Origin: Nansenia antarctica
Lineage: Eukaryota > Chordata > Actinopteri > Argentiniformes > Microstomatidae
Direction of reading: 5' to 3'
NCBI GenBank assembly: GCA_963989245.1
Contig: OZ022346.1
Span: 4,017,881 to 4,081,880, forward strand
DNA: 64,000 bases
Shown here: positions 42,898 to 52,117 of the stretch, one piece after another
Numbering within the stretch: position 1 is the first letter of the stretch
Layout of the letters: every line of letters starts with the position of its first letter
The notes under the pieces: model-generated
Database searches by the model: none
The model's input: only the letters and a program-made list of their open reading frames with translations
What the model was told of the DNA's origin: nothing
Made by a program: the position numbers and the translations under genes

Positions 42898-44360
42898 GTT
42901 TAATATAACTTAATTTACAGTATTGTGCGGACTCTTCAATTCGATGAAGAAGGTAGATTTTCTGCAGAAATCTCTCTCTAGTCGATTGGTGTGTTTAAAA
43001 TAGGCTGTAAATCTCAGATAAGTTATAGTCAAAAGAATCTGTGTAACGGTAATCTTGTTGGAATAGAAGCAAACTTTTCATAATCTTGGGTGGTGAGAGC
43101 CGGACTTGGAAGCCCGTTTTTTGTAAAATATAGTGTTTAATGGTAAGGTTTGTTTGTACGGTATTGGAATATCGTGTGTGTCTGTGTAAGATTCGGTGAG
43201 GTTGTGTTTATGTGTTGGAGTGTGGGTGGATTATGAAGTCTATTTTGTAAGATATGTGAAAGAGCATTATTGTAGCAGTGAAGAACATATGAGCAGAGCT
43301 GTGGACGCCATTACTCTTTGTCTGTGTGAGAGGACGCCGTTGTGTGGGCGGCCATTTGCAGTGTGTCAGAGAGTCTATTCTTAGACGCCATCTTTATGAG
43401 GGAAACGTGAACGTAGAATATTTGAATGAGATCTGCCTCTGGCCTTTAGGCTTCGGACACGTAGGGGGATTGCGTGTGATTGTTGCATTACATAGACTAT
43501 AGTATTTAAGATAGAGATATAGTGAATTGATCTCGGGGTATTTTAAATAGTTTAGAGTTACGGTTAAAACATTCATAGCCTCCATTTTTACACGGAGGCG
43601 CTGGCGCATGCGCAATCGATACGCAAGTCGGTTACTTGGCGCCGCCTGCTGGACGAAATACGACAATACATTTTAAAACACTAAATCCTCAGGGAGATAC
43701 AGCTGAGGTCGATGAAACAGTCCGATACATTAATAAATAGTGTGCATTCCTTCTGAGTAGCAGGTCGATTTCCTTACAGATTGTAATTGATAATTGATCA
43801 TTTTGTTCCTTTCAAATAACAAGTCGATTTCCTTACAGATTGTAATGAATAATTAATCATTTTATTCCTTCCCAATGACAAGTCGATTTCTATACAGGTT
43901 GTAATTAATATTTGTAATTTACATATTTTATTTTAGTTAGGTCATTTCCACAGTGTTTGATTAAGGAATAGCAGAATAGTACATATTTGATAGTTGAGCA
44001 GTAAAAGGGTTTTTGTGGATCGGTGAATACTTAGGTGTTGATCAGCCTTTGTGATTTAACAATTGTGTTGACCAGAACTGTAATTAGTATTGAATGAGTA
44101 ATTAAGTGACACATTCATAAACAATTAGGAAACACATTTAAGTATAAAGTACTTACACAGAGATTAGATTTAAGTTAATACTGCACTGACATACACAAGA
44201 GGCAAGTCTGTTATTCTGGAGTTGCAGGGTTTTTGTGGGGATGGTTAATACAGTTATATTGGACTAGCATTTGTTTAGCAAACAAGACAAAATAAGGTGG
44301 GTTGTAAGAAGCGTACACCTTATCTAATATAGAATATTGTCAGCATATTGAACAAGTAGA
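42898..44360 (+). other. Copy 2 leader with three tandem TCGATTT...ACAG repeats
   Basis: At 43757-43900 a block of about 60 bp (core AGTCGATTTCCTTACAG) occurs three times; copy 1 has one, near 35282. GCCATT-type motifs occur at 43306-43392. From about 43905 the leader is nearly identical to copy 1. Confidence 0.65.
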
Positions 44361-46046
44361 ATGGGGTCGAATTCCACGAAGCTGTTAAAAGATATTAGTG
44401 AACATCGTGGAATGTTGGCTACGTTATCCCCTATGGCTATAGTGGAAAAAATGAATCCTCTTGTTAGGGAAATTAGCAAAATGTCTACGAAATGGAATAG
44501 CCGTTGGGCATACATTGAACAGCCGTGGCCGAAAGAGGGCAGCATTAATTTACAATTAATTGCAACATTGGAAATACTTATCAATGGGCACAAAGCACAT
44601 CAAAGAGGAAAGATTAGATCAGAGAAACGCAAGTTAGAGTTAGCTATTTTAGATCTATTTAAGGTAGAGGGACAGAAAATAGCTCAGTGTCCTGCCCCCA
44701 GTCCCCCTCCATATGCTAAGGCACTGGAGGATCATTCCCAGAAGAAGAAGAAGGAGCCAAGGGGAAAAGGGGACGACAGGAGTGACGAGGAAGATGACAG
44801 CGAAGATGGCAGTGCAGACTCAAGTGATGACGACAATGCAGATGGAGGCTACAACGCGCAGGGCAGGAAGATGATAGCCACAGCCGAAAGGAAAGGTGGG
44901 AGAAGACGCCCGGAGAAAGAGGGAGATTGTCACCGAATGTCATCAAATACATTAAAGAACTGTCCAGTGCTGATTCGGGGTAACAAGATGGAATATCATC
45001 CGTGGCATCATACAGATTTGTCTGAAGTGATCGAGAAACTCCCAGTTCTTCAAGAGGGAGGACATTCGTGGACGCGACAGGTCGACGTGATACTGATAGG
45101 AACGCAGGCCGCGATGGGAGACCTGAAAAGACTCTTAGCTTTTATTGCAGGATTGGATACAATGCAGGAAATATTGATGAAGGCAGGACTTCATAGATAT
45201 ATCAATACATCAGTTTATGATCCAGAGCTCTTCGCAGCAAACAGAGGCAGGCTGTGGAAAGCAATCAGAGAGACCTACCCTACTCACATTCACCCAGACA
45301 ATATCATTGTGAAGCCACTGGGGGGGGATGAGAATCCCAGGGGTTATATTGCCCGTATGCACTCTCAATGGAGAAGTGTGACAGGGAAAGACGCTGAAGA
45401 TAACCCCTTAGAAAAATCCATAATCAGGGAAAAAATACAAGAAGGGCTTCCTACCCCAGTTAAGGATAAGCTAGCAGAAGTGGTGGGGCTACGACACATG
45501 AACAAAGCTGTTTATATAGACCACGTAGCTCATCACGTGGAGTTATATCGAAAGAACATTCAGATACAGAAGGCACGAGACGAAGAATCCCTCAGAATAT
45601 TGACTCATTTGCAATTGACTGAAAGCGAGAGGAACATAGAGGGAGTGCAGGCTTTAGCCCCACAGCAACAGCCACCTGGAGTGCAGACTGCTACTTACCA
45701 GTCCTACTCACAGGGGCCACAAGGGGGGTATCCTGCTACTTACCAGTCCTACCCACAGGGGCCACAAGGGGGGTATCCATACCCACAAGGGCCACCAGGG
45801 GTGCAAGCGGTTCCATACCAGATGTACACACAGCCTGGCCAAGGACCACCACCAGGGGGATGGACAGCAGCAGGGAAGGAGATGCTAGACCCATGCCAAT
45901 GCGACCAGAATGGACATCTAGCCTGTGCCTGCTGCAACAGGCCCCAGGGGGGCGCAGGGGGGAGCCAAGGAGGAGGATATTGGCCCCCTACTACACCTGC
46001 TCCAGGAGTGATGAACCCTTACGGAGGCCCAGCAGCTGGCCTATAG
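44361..46046 (+). CDS. gag: Gag of provirus copy 2
   Basis: Intact frame of 561 codons with the same MGSNST start, PPPY motif, acidic stretch, capsid-like region and CX1CX4HX4C knuckle as copy 1. Differences: 69 nt absent before the PPPY motif (copy 1 has a KKKELARTLEQK segment), and a 45-nt in-frame duplication in the Pro/Gly/Tyr tail (about 45720-45765). All large indels are multiples of three, as expected if Gag function is kept. It ends in TAG at 46044-46046. Confidence 0.87.
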   Translation: MGSNSTKLLKDISEHRGMLATLSPMAIVEKMNPLVREISKMSTKWNSRWAYIEQPWPKEGSINLQLIATLEILINGHKAHQRGKIRSEKRKLELAILDLFKVEGQKIAQCPAPSPPPYAKALEDHSQKKKKEPRGKGDDRSDEEDDSEDGSADSSDDDNADGGYNAQGRKMIATAERKGGRRRPEKEGDCHRMSSNTLKNCPVLIRGNKMEYHPWHHTDLSEVIEKLPVLQEGGHSWTRQVDVILIGTQAAMGDLKRLLAFIAGLDTMQEILMKAGLHRYINTSVYDPELFAANRGRLWKAIRETYPTHIHPDNIIVKPLGGDENPRGYIARMHSQWRSVTGKDAEDNPLEKSIIREKIQEGLPTPVKDKLAEVVGLRHMNKAVYIDHVAHHVELYRKNIQIQKARDEESLRILTHLQLTESERNIEGVQALAPQQQPPGVQTATYQSYSQGPQGGYPATYQSYPQGPQGGYPYPQGPPGVQAVPYQMYTQPGQGPPPGGWTAAGKEMLDPCQCDQNGHLACACCNRPQGGAGGSQGGGYWPPTTPAPGVMNPYGGPAAGL

Positions 46047-47921
46047 GGGTGCCCGGAAGATCCGAGTGGGAGGTGCCAGCTGGTGGTGACACAGAAGCCT
46101 GAAGGCGCCACGCACCTCCCTATGTCTAGAGAATATGTGAAGACAATCGGATTTGAGGGAATTAAACAGCTGATTCCTACAACTGAGCTTGTAGACTTAG
46201 AGTACAAGGGACAGAGAGCAACTCTGTCAACGCTTGTGTCAGAACACACGCCAACAGGGCTGCTAGGGAGAGATGCTCTATGCCAATTGAACTGTACAGT
46301 AAAATGCACACCTGACAGCGGTGCTCAGGTTCCATCGACAGCCAAAGTGATTAAGCATAGAACAGACCTACAAGCTTTGCCTTTAAAGGGAGCTGATATA
46401 GAATATTGGGTTGATGGGTCTTGTTACGGGGTAGGAGAAACTTTGTGCGCTGGGTATTCCTTAGTTAAAGCACAAAATTCAAAGTTTATTGTAGAACAGG
46501 CTGAGGCAGTTCCTCAGCCTTGCTCGGCTCAGTTGGCTGAATTGATTGCCCTCACAGAAGCATGCAACTTGGGAACCGGACGGAGAGTGACAGTGTACAC
46601 CGACTCTGCCTATGCACATAATGTTTGTCATTTTAATGGAGCTGTATGGAGGGGGCGGGGTTTTAAGAGAACTGATGGTACGCCTATACAGCATCACGCA
46701 CAGATCATGAAGCTGTTACAAGCCATGATGAAGCCAAAGGAATTAGCTATAGTGAAGTGTGCCACACACAGGTCTGACTCATCACATGTCACACAAGGTA
46801 ACAGGGCTGCAGAGGATGCAGCCAAAGCCATTACAGGAGCAGACAAGGCAGGTAAAGGTCTTCTGGTCACACATGAAAAGCAATTACAGGGCATGGTCAC
46901 ACTTGAGGATTTATTGATGTTACAGAGTAGAGTAACTACGTTAGACAAGAGTGTTTGGCTAGCAAGGGGGGCAAGTCAGGATGACACAGGTCTATGGAGG
47001 AATCATGAGGGGTTGGTTGTAGCACCCTCAGATTTATTAGGCATGTTAATACAGGAAGCCCATGGATTAGCACATGTGGCTAGGGGGGAGGTGAGACGCA
47101 AGATCACCAAGAAATATGGGTTTTGGAGTCCATATTTGATGGAACAGATTGACCATGCTTTAGGTCAATGTGGGGTCTGTTGGAGAAACAACATCAGAGT
47201 GGGTACACCAGTGGTGTTTGGGCATATCCCTACCCCAATAGGGCCACGGGTGGTGGACAGGGGGGTGGATGTACAGAGTAGGCAGGATGTTGTGCCAACA
47301 GGTGCCGAGGTCCCCAGAGAACCTGAGAAGGAGGAGCTACGAGGAGATGCTGTGGTGTTGCCAGAGCCAGTGGCAATGCCAGTGTTACAGCCAGTGACAT
47401 TACCGGCAGTGCCTGAAACCGAGGGGACAGCGGAAAGCTGTCCAGATGCCAATGAACCAGAAACCAACGAAGCAGAGAGTGCTGACAGTCTGGAGGTCCA
47501 GCCTGGGAGTGTCCAAAGCCTGGACACCTGTGCTACTGGGGATGCTGGCGAGTGCCTGCACCATGCTTCAGATGATGCTGAGGGCGACTCCCCAGACCTT
47601 GATCAGCGTGGGAGGGGACCAGGCGGTTGCCTGAACCTCAATGACACTGACGGACGACGACCAGTTAGGAAAAGATTAAAGACTATGAATAGGGTAGTGA
47701 AGCAGCAGATCAAAGGGAACGACGGGAATGGACAGCAGATGATAGCATGGCTGGAAACGGTCTTAGGGGCATGGGAAACTTATTTTGCCAAGATAGGAGC
47801 ACCTATTATAGCAGACATGATTTTTGACTTTCTTAGGAGGCAGGGCCTCATTGACTGTTTTTGGAAAATCAGTCACTCAGTTCACGTTAATGAACTTTTC
47901 AGAAGACTAGTCCTCACCTGA
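46047..47921 (+). CDS. pol: Chimeric Pol-Env-like product of copy 2
   Basis: In frame with gag across one TAG, open for about 625 codons to TGA at 47919-47921. Order: protease remnant without catalytic Asp; RNase H; integrase zinc-binding segment with HHCC pattern (EAHGLAH ... CGVCWRNN); the first residues of the linker before the integrase core (FGHIPTPIGP); then about 160 residues rich in Glu, Pro, Val and Asp with no homology that I recognise; a basic RRPVRKRLK; and a C-terminal part (MIAWLETVLGAWETYFAKIG) like the pre-membrane part of a retroviral transmembrane subunit, but lacking the long hydrophobic anchor. The frame has stayed open over the fused parts. Whether the protein does anything is unknown. 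Confidence 0.75.
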   Translation, partial: GCPEDPSGRCQLVVTQKPEGATHLPMSREYVKTIGFEGIKQLIPTTELVDLEYKGQRATLSTLVSEHTPTGLLGRDALCQLNCTVKCTPDSGAQVPSTAKVIKHRTDLQALPLKGADIEYWVDGSCYGVGETLCAGYSLVKAQNSKFIVEQAEAVPQPCSAQLAELIALTEACNLGTGRRVTVYTDSAYAHNVCHFNGAVWRGRGFKRTDGTPIQHHAQIMKLLQAMMKPKELAIVKCATHRSDSSHVTQGNRAAEDAAKAITGADKAGKGLLVTHEKQLQGMVTLEDLLMLQSRVTTLDKSVWLARGASQDDTGLWRNHEGLVVAPSDLLGMLIQEAHGLAHVARGEVRRKITKKYGFWSPYLMEQIDHALGQCGVCWRNNIRVGTPVVFGHIPTPIGPRVVDRGVDVQSRQDVVPTGAEVPREPEKEELRGDAVVLPEPVAMPVLQPVTLPAVPETEGTAESCPDANEPETNEAESADSLEVQPGSVQSLDTCATGDAGECLHHASDDAEGDSPDLDQRGRGPGGCLNLNDTDGRRPVRKRLKTMNRVVKQQIKGNDGNGQQMIAWLETVLGAWETYFAKIGAPIIADMIFDFLRRQGLIDCFWKISHSVHVNELFRRLVLT

Positions 47922-48577
47922 GGTGAAGATCTATGCATTAATGCATTCCCTTTGTCCTATGCTTACTGTTGGAGAATTATGTGTTATGATAACTGAATGT
48001 CATTATTTGTGTATTGTTTGTTTGTTTCTATATCGTGTGATTGAGGTCAGTTGAGAAGTGATGTGGTGGTTATACAAAGCTAGGAGAGAGGTTCTGTTCC
48101 TAGCGCAACGAAAATGGAAAGCTCCTGACTATGGAAGTGTTATCAATCTGAGACAGCGGTAAAGGCTGTTCTCCAACTGGGTACAAGTGCTAGTAACCTC
48201 TGACCCCGACGCTTCAAGGACAAAGAAAACATCGGTCGTTGGAAGTTTCTGTATTGATTTGTGCATGATAAACTGTGTTTAGTTTAATTGTGATTGTTAT
48301 TTTCAAAATTCTTTTTATTATTGGTTGTTTTCTATTTTTTGTTTATGATATCTTTGGTTCCTAATACTGGTCCTGGGTTGGTCTGTGTTATTGTGCTTCT
48401 TGTGTTGTGTGTTGGTGTAGTTTTTCTGTCTGTTGTTGTTTATTTTTTAATTTTTAATTTTATTTAAAAAAAAAAAATTTTTTTTTTTTGGGGATGTTTT
48501 GTGGGGTTTTGTGTTTTTGTTTTTGTTTTATGGTAGTTTAGTTTCGGAACACCCTCTGGGTGGTCCGAGGGGGGATG
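47922..48577 (+). other. Copy 2 3' region
   Basis: From 48067 on it matches copy 1 from 38533 on: GGTGGTTATACAAAGCTAGG, T-rich sequence, a shorter A12/T11 hairpin at about 48466-48489, and the polypurine tract GAGGGGGGATG before the LTR. A small frame ending at 48163 (VINLRQR stop) may be the remnant of an envelope tail. Confidence 0.6.
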
Positions 48578-48880
48578 TGTAGTATATTTCTGTAGTATGT
48601 ATGATCTATGTATGAATATGTGGTATGTTTTAGACACACACACATGCCAGGGCATGCAGGGACACAGATGACCAGCAGGGACCTTTGGGGGTTGGGCAGG
48701 GACATACATGCACGCTGGCCCCTCCCCTCTGGAGGGGAAAGGGGAGAGAGGGACACAGAGAGCCCTCTTCCCACCCTGATGTCCATGGAGAACGCATGTA
48801 ATGTATGAATCTGCCTGTAACTAATTAAAGTGTCTTAAACTAACTGTTCTTTGATTCATAATCAATAAGAATACACGACA
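48578..48880 (+). repeat. 3' LTR of provirus copy 2 (303 bp)
   Basis: It reads identical to 42572-42874 and is followed by the GGGC target duplication. Confidence 0.93.
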
Positions 48881-48884
48881 GGGC

Positions 48885-49778
48885 CACTTGCAACGGCACT
48901 AGAATGTCAGTGTCTAAATGAAGGTAACTACTTTAGGCTAGTAAGGCATGGTGATTAGTTAAACCGTGTGTTGCTGTCTTTGCCTGATATCTAGTTAGCT
49001 TTGAGCTAGGAAAAAAAACATTGTGAATGTTGTAAATGACCCAAGGCCTACAGCTGATCCACCTGTCCAGACCCGATAAACAGCTCTGATCAGGAGTGTT
49101 TCATATATTTGTTGGTATGTCAATCCCAATTCATCCAAACCTGCACTACAATCTAGCAGGAGCCTATGCTAACGTGCACCAGTATGCAAAGTGATCGCCT
49201 ATAGGCTTTAGGATTAGCCTTTTGAAAGAAATAGAAGCCGCACACTCAGGTTCCAGATGCAAAAGAAAATGTTTAATAGGACAACGGTTTCGGCCGTAGT
49301 AAATACATACAAACAGTGCAAGAGAGCCATTATATAGTCAGGTAGGCTAATTGAATAGATAGCACCTTGATAGAAGGTTGTTAAGGCCTCCACCACGTCA
49401 GGGGAGGGAGACCTTTTCAATACCTATGGAGCCTACCTAAAAGTGAACTATCTTGATTCTGACATCATTGGACATCTGTTTAGAGGAACCCATGGTTTTT
49501 AACACCAGACACAACAGCCACTGCTGTTGGATACTTTAGAAGACTTGGAGTTACTTCAGAATATATAGTTCAACCCTGGAATTATATTCACCTGACTCAT
49601 TGAAGCCCTAACGAGTAAATCACTTTGGTCTGGGCCTTAAGGTCCAGCTGCATCCGCAGGGTGTCGACACCCGGACTATTGAAGACCATATTTGGTTCGA
49701 GCGGGTCATCACATAAGTAACCGCGAGAAACCTCGAGATTTTAAAGGACTTTAGAGGACCGCGAGATTTTAAAGGACA
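48885..49778. other. Intergenic, with repeat-like tail near 49.2 kb
   Basis: AGCCGCACACTCAGGTTCCA near 49225 followed by GTTTCGGCCGTAGTAAATAC resembles the 3' end of a dispersed repeat also seen at 55676 (CCGCACACTCAAACACTG ... CTTTCGGTCATTGACC). A CGCGAGATTTTAAAGGAC duplication lies just before the small gene (49731-49778). Confidence 0.45.
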
Positions 49779-51086
49779 ATGGCAAATACAGCTCAGGTGA
49801 GAATTTCGAAATATGATTAATGAACATATAGTTATACATATATGTATATGATTAATGAACGTTATCGTTTTCATATACACTGTATGTATTTATTATTTAG
49901 GTTGTTGGATGTGTTACGCATTTGGCTGTTTCGCACGTAGTTTTGTTCATAAATCAGGCTTGGCTAACTGGGTAATCCTATGTGGTTTAGCGTTATCAGA
50001 TATGAGATTAGATTCAAGATTCAAGATTGCTTTATTGTCTGTCACAGAGTGACAGAAATTCTCCTTTGACAGGCTTTGTGCAGTTCATGAATACGGTATC
50101 CACATTAAAAACACACATAGGTCACATACATAAAATAAAAACAGACAGATATAGCAGTGTTTATAAAATGTAGTGCCTATTTAAAAAGTCTAGTCATTCA
50201 AAAATAATAGTAAGAAAAACGGTATTATGATTTAAAAGCTAAAATGCTAAAATGTTGTGGTTTAAAAGAAAAACAGTGTGCTTCCTATTTTAAAATGTTC
50301 AGGGCGGTGGTTGCAGTGGGAATGAATGATTTTTTATCTGTGTTTTTCCGGGCCAGTGGAGTTCTATAACGGCGGCCTGATGGAAGTGGCTGAAATGATT
50401 GGTGGAGGGGGTGAGAGGGGTCCTGTGTGATTTGTGTGGCTTTCCTGATTAGTGACCGGTTGTAGATTTCAGACAGGGGAGTTTGAGGTGAGCCGATGAT
50501 TTTACTTGCCTGATTGACTATACGGGAGAGTTTGGTTTTGTGTTTGACAGTGAGGGAGTTGTACCAGGATGTGTTATTGAAGGTGATAATTCAACTTTAT
50601 TGTCATTGCTGAGTACAAGTACCAACAACAAAATGCAGTTTGGCATATAACCAGAAGTGCAAATAGTGACAAAACAAAGATAATTATATACAGTTATGAG
50701 CTATGTACAGTTAATGTATTTCTATTCTATTTTTATTTAAATCCCCCCTATTTATGTCTATTTATGTCTAATTCTTGTTTTTTTTAATTATCTGTGGACT
50801 GTGTTTCCAATAAGAAAGCCATGGAAATGTATACATTTGGACCACAGTATGACTTGAGGTAAGCTGGAGAGTGCTAATACAATTTCCATGACAGTTTGCA
50901 ACCACTGATGCATGTGAGTTTCTTAAATTATTTATTAATCACTTTATAACATTTTGTCTCAACAGTGAGAAGCAGCTGTTTGACCATTATATGGTCGAAA
51001 ATTTGAGCAAAGAAGAAAAAAGGAAGCTGAAAGACCATAGAGACGATGTTAAAAGAGCATTGGCGATAAAGTGCAAACAGCAATGA
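49779..51086 (+). CDS. Predicted small gene, three exons, 60 residues
   Basis: Exons 49779-49796 (ATG GCA AAT ACA GCT CAG, donor GTGAGA), 50815-50858 (acceptor AATAAG, donor GTAAGC) and 50966-51086 (acceptor CTCAACAG, stop TGA). Phases agree (0, then 2) and the joined frame has no stop. An AATAAA lies at 51557. The last exon encodes a charged, helix-like segment (LSKEEKRKLKDHRDDVKRAL). I do not recognise the family. LINE sequence fills the first intron, and further exons could be hidden there. It could be a chance assembly of splice sites, though the last two exons fit each other well. Confidence 0.4.
50010..50720 (-). mobile_element. LINE 3' fragments, two tails
   Basis: 50022-50075 (GCTTTATTGTCTGTCACAGA) is a reverse-orientation LINE tail, followed by degenerate RT C-terminal sequence up to about 50580. 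A second tail (CAACTTTATTGTCATTGC then AGTACAAGTACCAACAAC, 50590-50690) abuts it. Both are fish L2/CR1/Rex1-group type and non-functional. Confidence 0.55.
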
Positions 51087-52117
51087 TTTATCACTCATAA
51101 GATACACACCGGCTAGACCCCTAAGGTCTAGTGGCACTTTTCCTGGAGGCGCTGTGTACAGGTTTTTCGCCCCTGCTTGCCTGCCGTGCGCTGGGCTCCC
51201 TGGGCCGGCCTGCGTGCTTGGTCTGTTCTGCCACTGGGGCACCTGACCCGGCTAGCCTCGTGCAGGGCTATGATAGTCTGAGCCTGGTGGGCTGGGCCAG
51301 GTGTGCCGGTGGTGGGGCGGGTCGGGCGTGTGGGGTCCCTCGGGGGGGTTGTGGGGGCCGCAGCTTTGCACTGGTGGGCAAACTGGTAAGTAGTCGCTCT
51401 ACGACTAGAGGGCTGCAGGAGAATTTTCCTGGATGCACAGTGCACAGGTTTTTTACCCTTGCGTCCTTTTGACCAAGCTTTTGGAACCTGGAACCTGGAC
51501 ACTGGACACAACACTGAACACTACACTACACTGGACACTGAACATCTGTCATTATGAATAAACAAACAAATACAACTTGAATTGATTTGATCCCTTGTAC
51601 ACTTTTGGCATTTGTGTTGCAACACACCTGTACATTCTGCACTCTACCCTGTTATGCCCTTATTTTACTCTTGACAGAAGGGTTGTAACACTTGTTATTA
51701 ATTCCATTTGGTATACCTCATAAACTTTCTTGCATTTCTGGTGTTTGCATTTTACATATTCTAAATATATGCTATCTACATGTCGCACTGGATGGGGTTA
51801 GTGCTGTTGACTCATCAGAAAGTAAAGACTAATTCACAGAGTGTATGAAGATTCCAGTAAGGGTTTTGTGAAGGAGCCCTAGTGCTGTTGACTCATCAGA
51901 AATAGAATGTTTTATTTAGCTCATCAGTGGGCGCTCAGCACCATGGACACCTCCAGCCCAGCACCTTGCACCACGGTTCCTGCCCTGCTCCATGGATTAC
52001 AACGATGATCCCCTGACCCTTGCCTGACTCCACCAAGTCCTTTGCCTGACCCCTCAAACCTGTTTGACCTAATAAAGTCCCACACTTGGGGTCATTGACA
52101 TTCATTTATTTATATAC
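51087..52117. other. GC-rich then AT-rich flank, internal duplication
   Basis: 51130-51165 (TTTTCCTGGAGGCGCTGTGT) and 51423-51460 (TTTTCCTGGATGCACAGTGC) are diverged copies, each followed by ACAGGTTTTT. Open frames on both strands here reflect high GC. AGTGCTGTTGACTCATCAGA is repeated at 51801 and 51881. No gene is called beyond the small one ending at 51086. Confidence 0.45.

Larger units (their letters stand above)
42572..48880 (+). mobile_element. Young RT-less provirus, copy 2
   Basis: Two 303-bp LTRs (42572-42874, 48578-48880) read identical by eye, with TGTAGT...ACGACA ends and GGGC on both flanks (42568-42571, 48881-48884). Gene order is as in copy 1, with the same protease and RT losses, but the 3' part is complete for this family: RNase H, the integrase zinc-binding segment, an acidic novel linker and a tail that resembles part of a transmembrane envelope subunit. 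The LTRs differ from copy 1 by many substitutions and a net 33-bp length difference, while gag and pol are almost identical. Confidence 0.93.

Noticed and set aside
51128..51514. Overlapping GC-rich frames of 113 and 128 codons downstream of the small gene
   Set aside because: They lie on both strands over the same high-GC stretch; no splice or family support.
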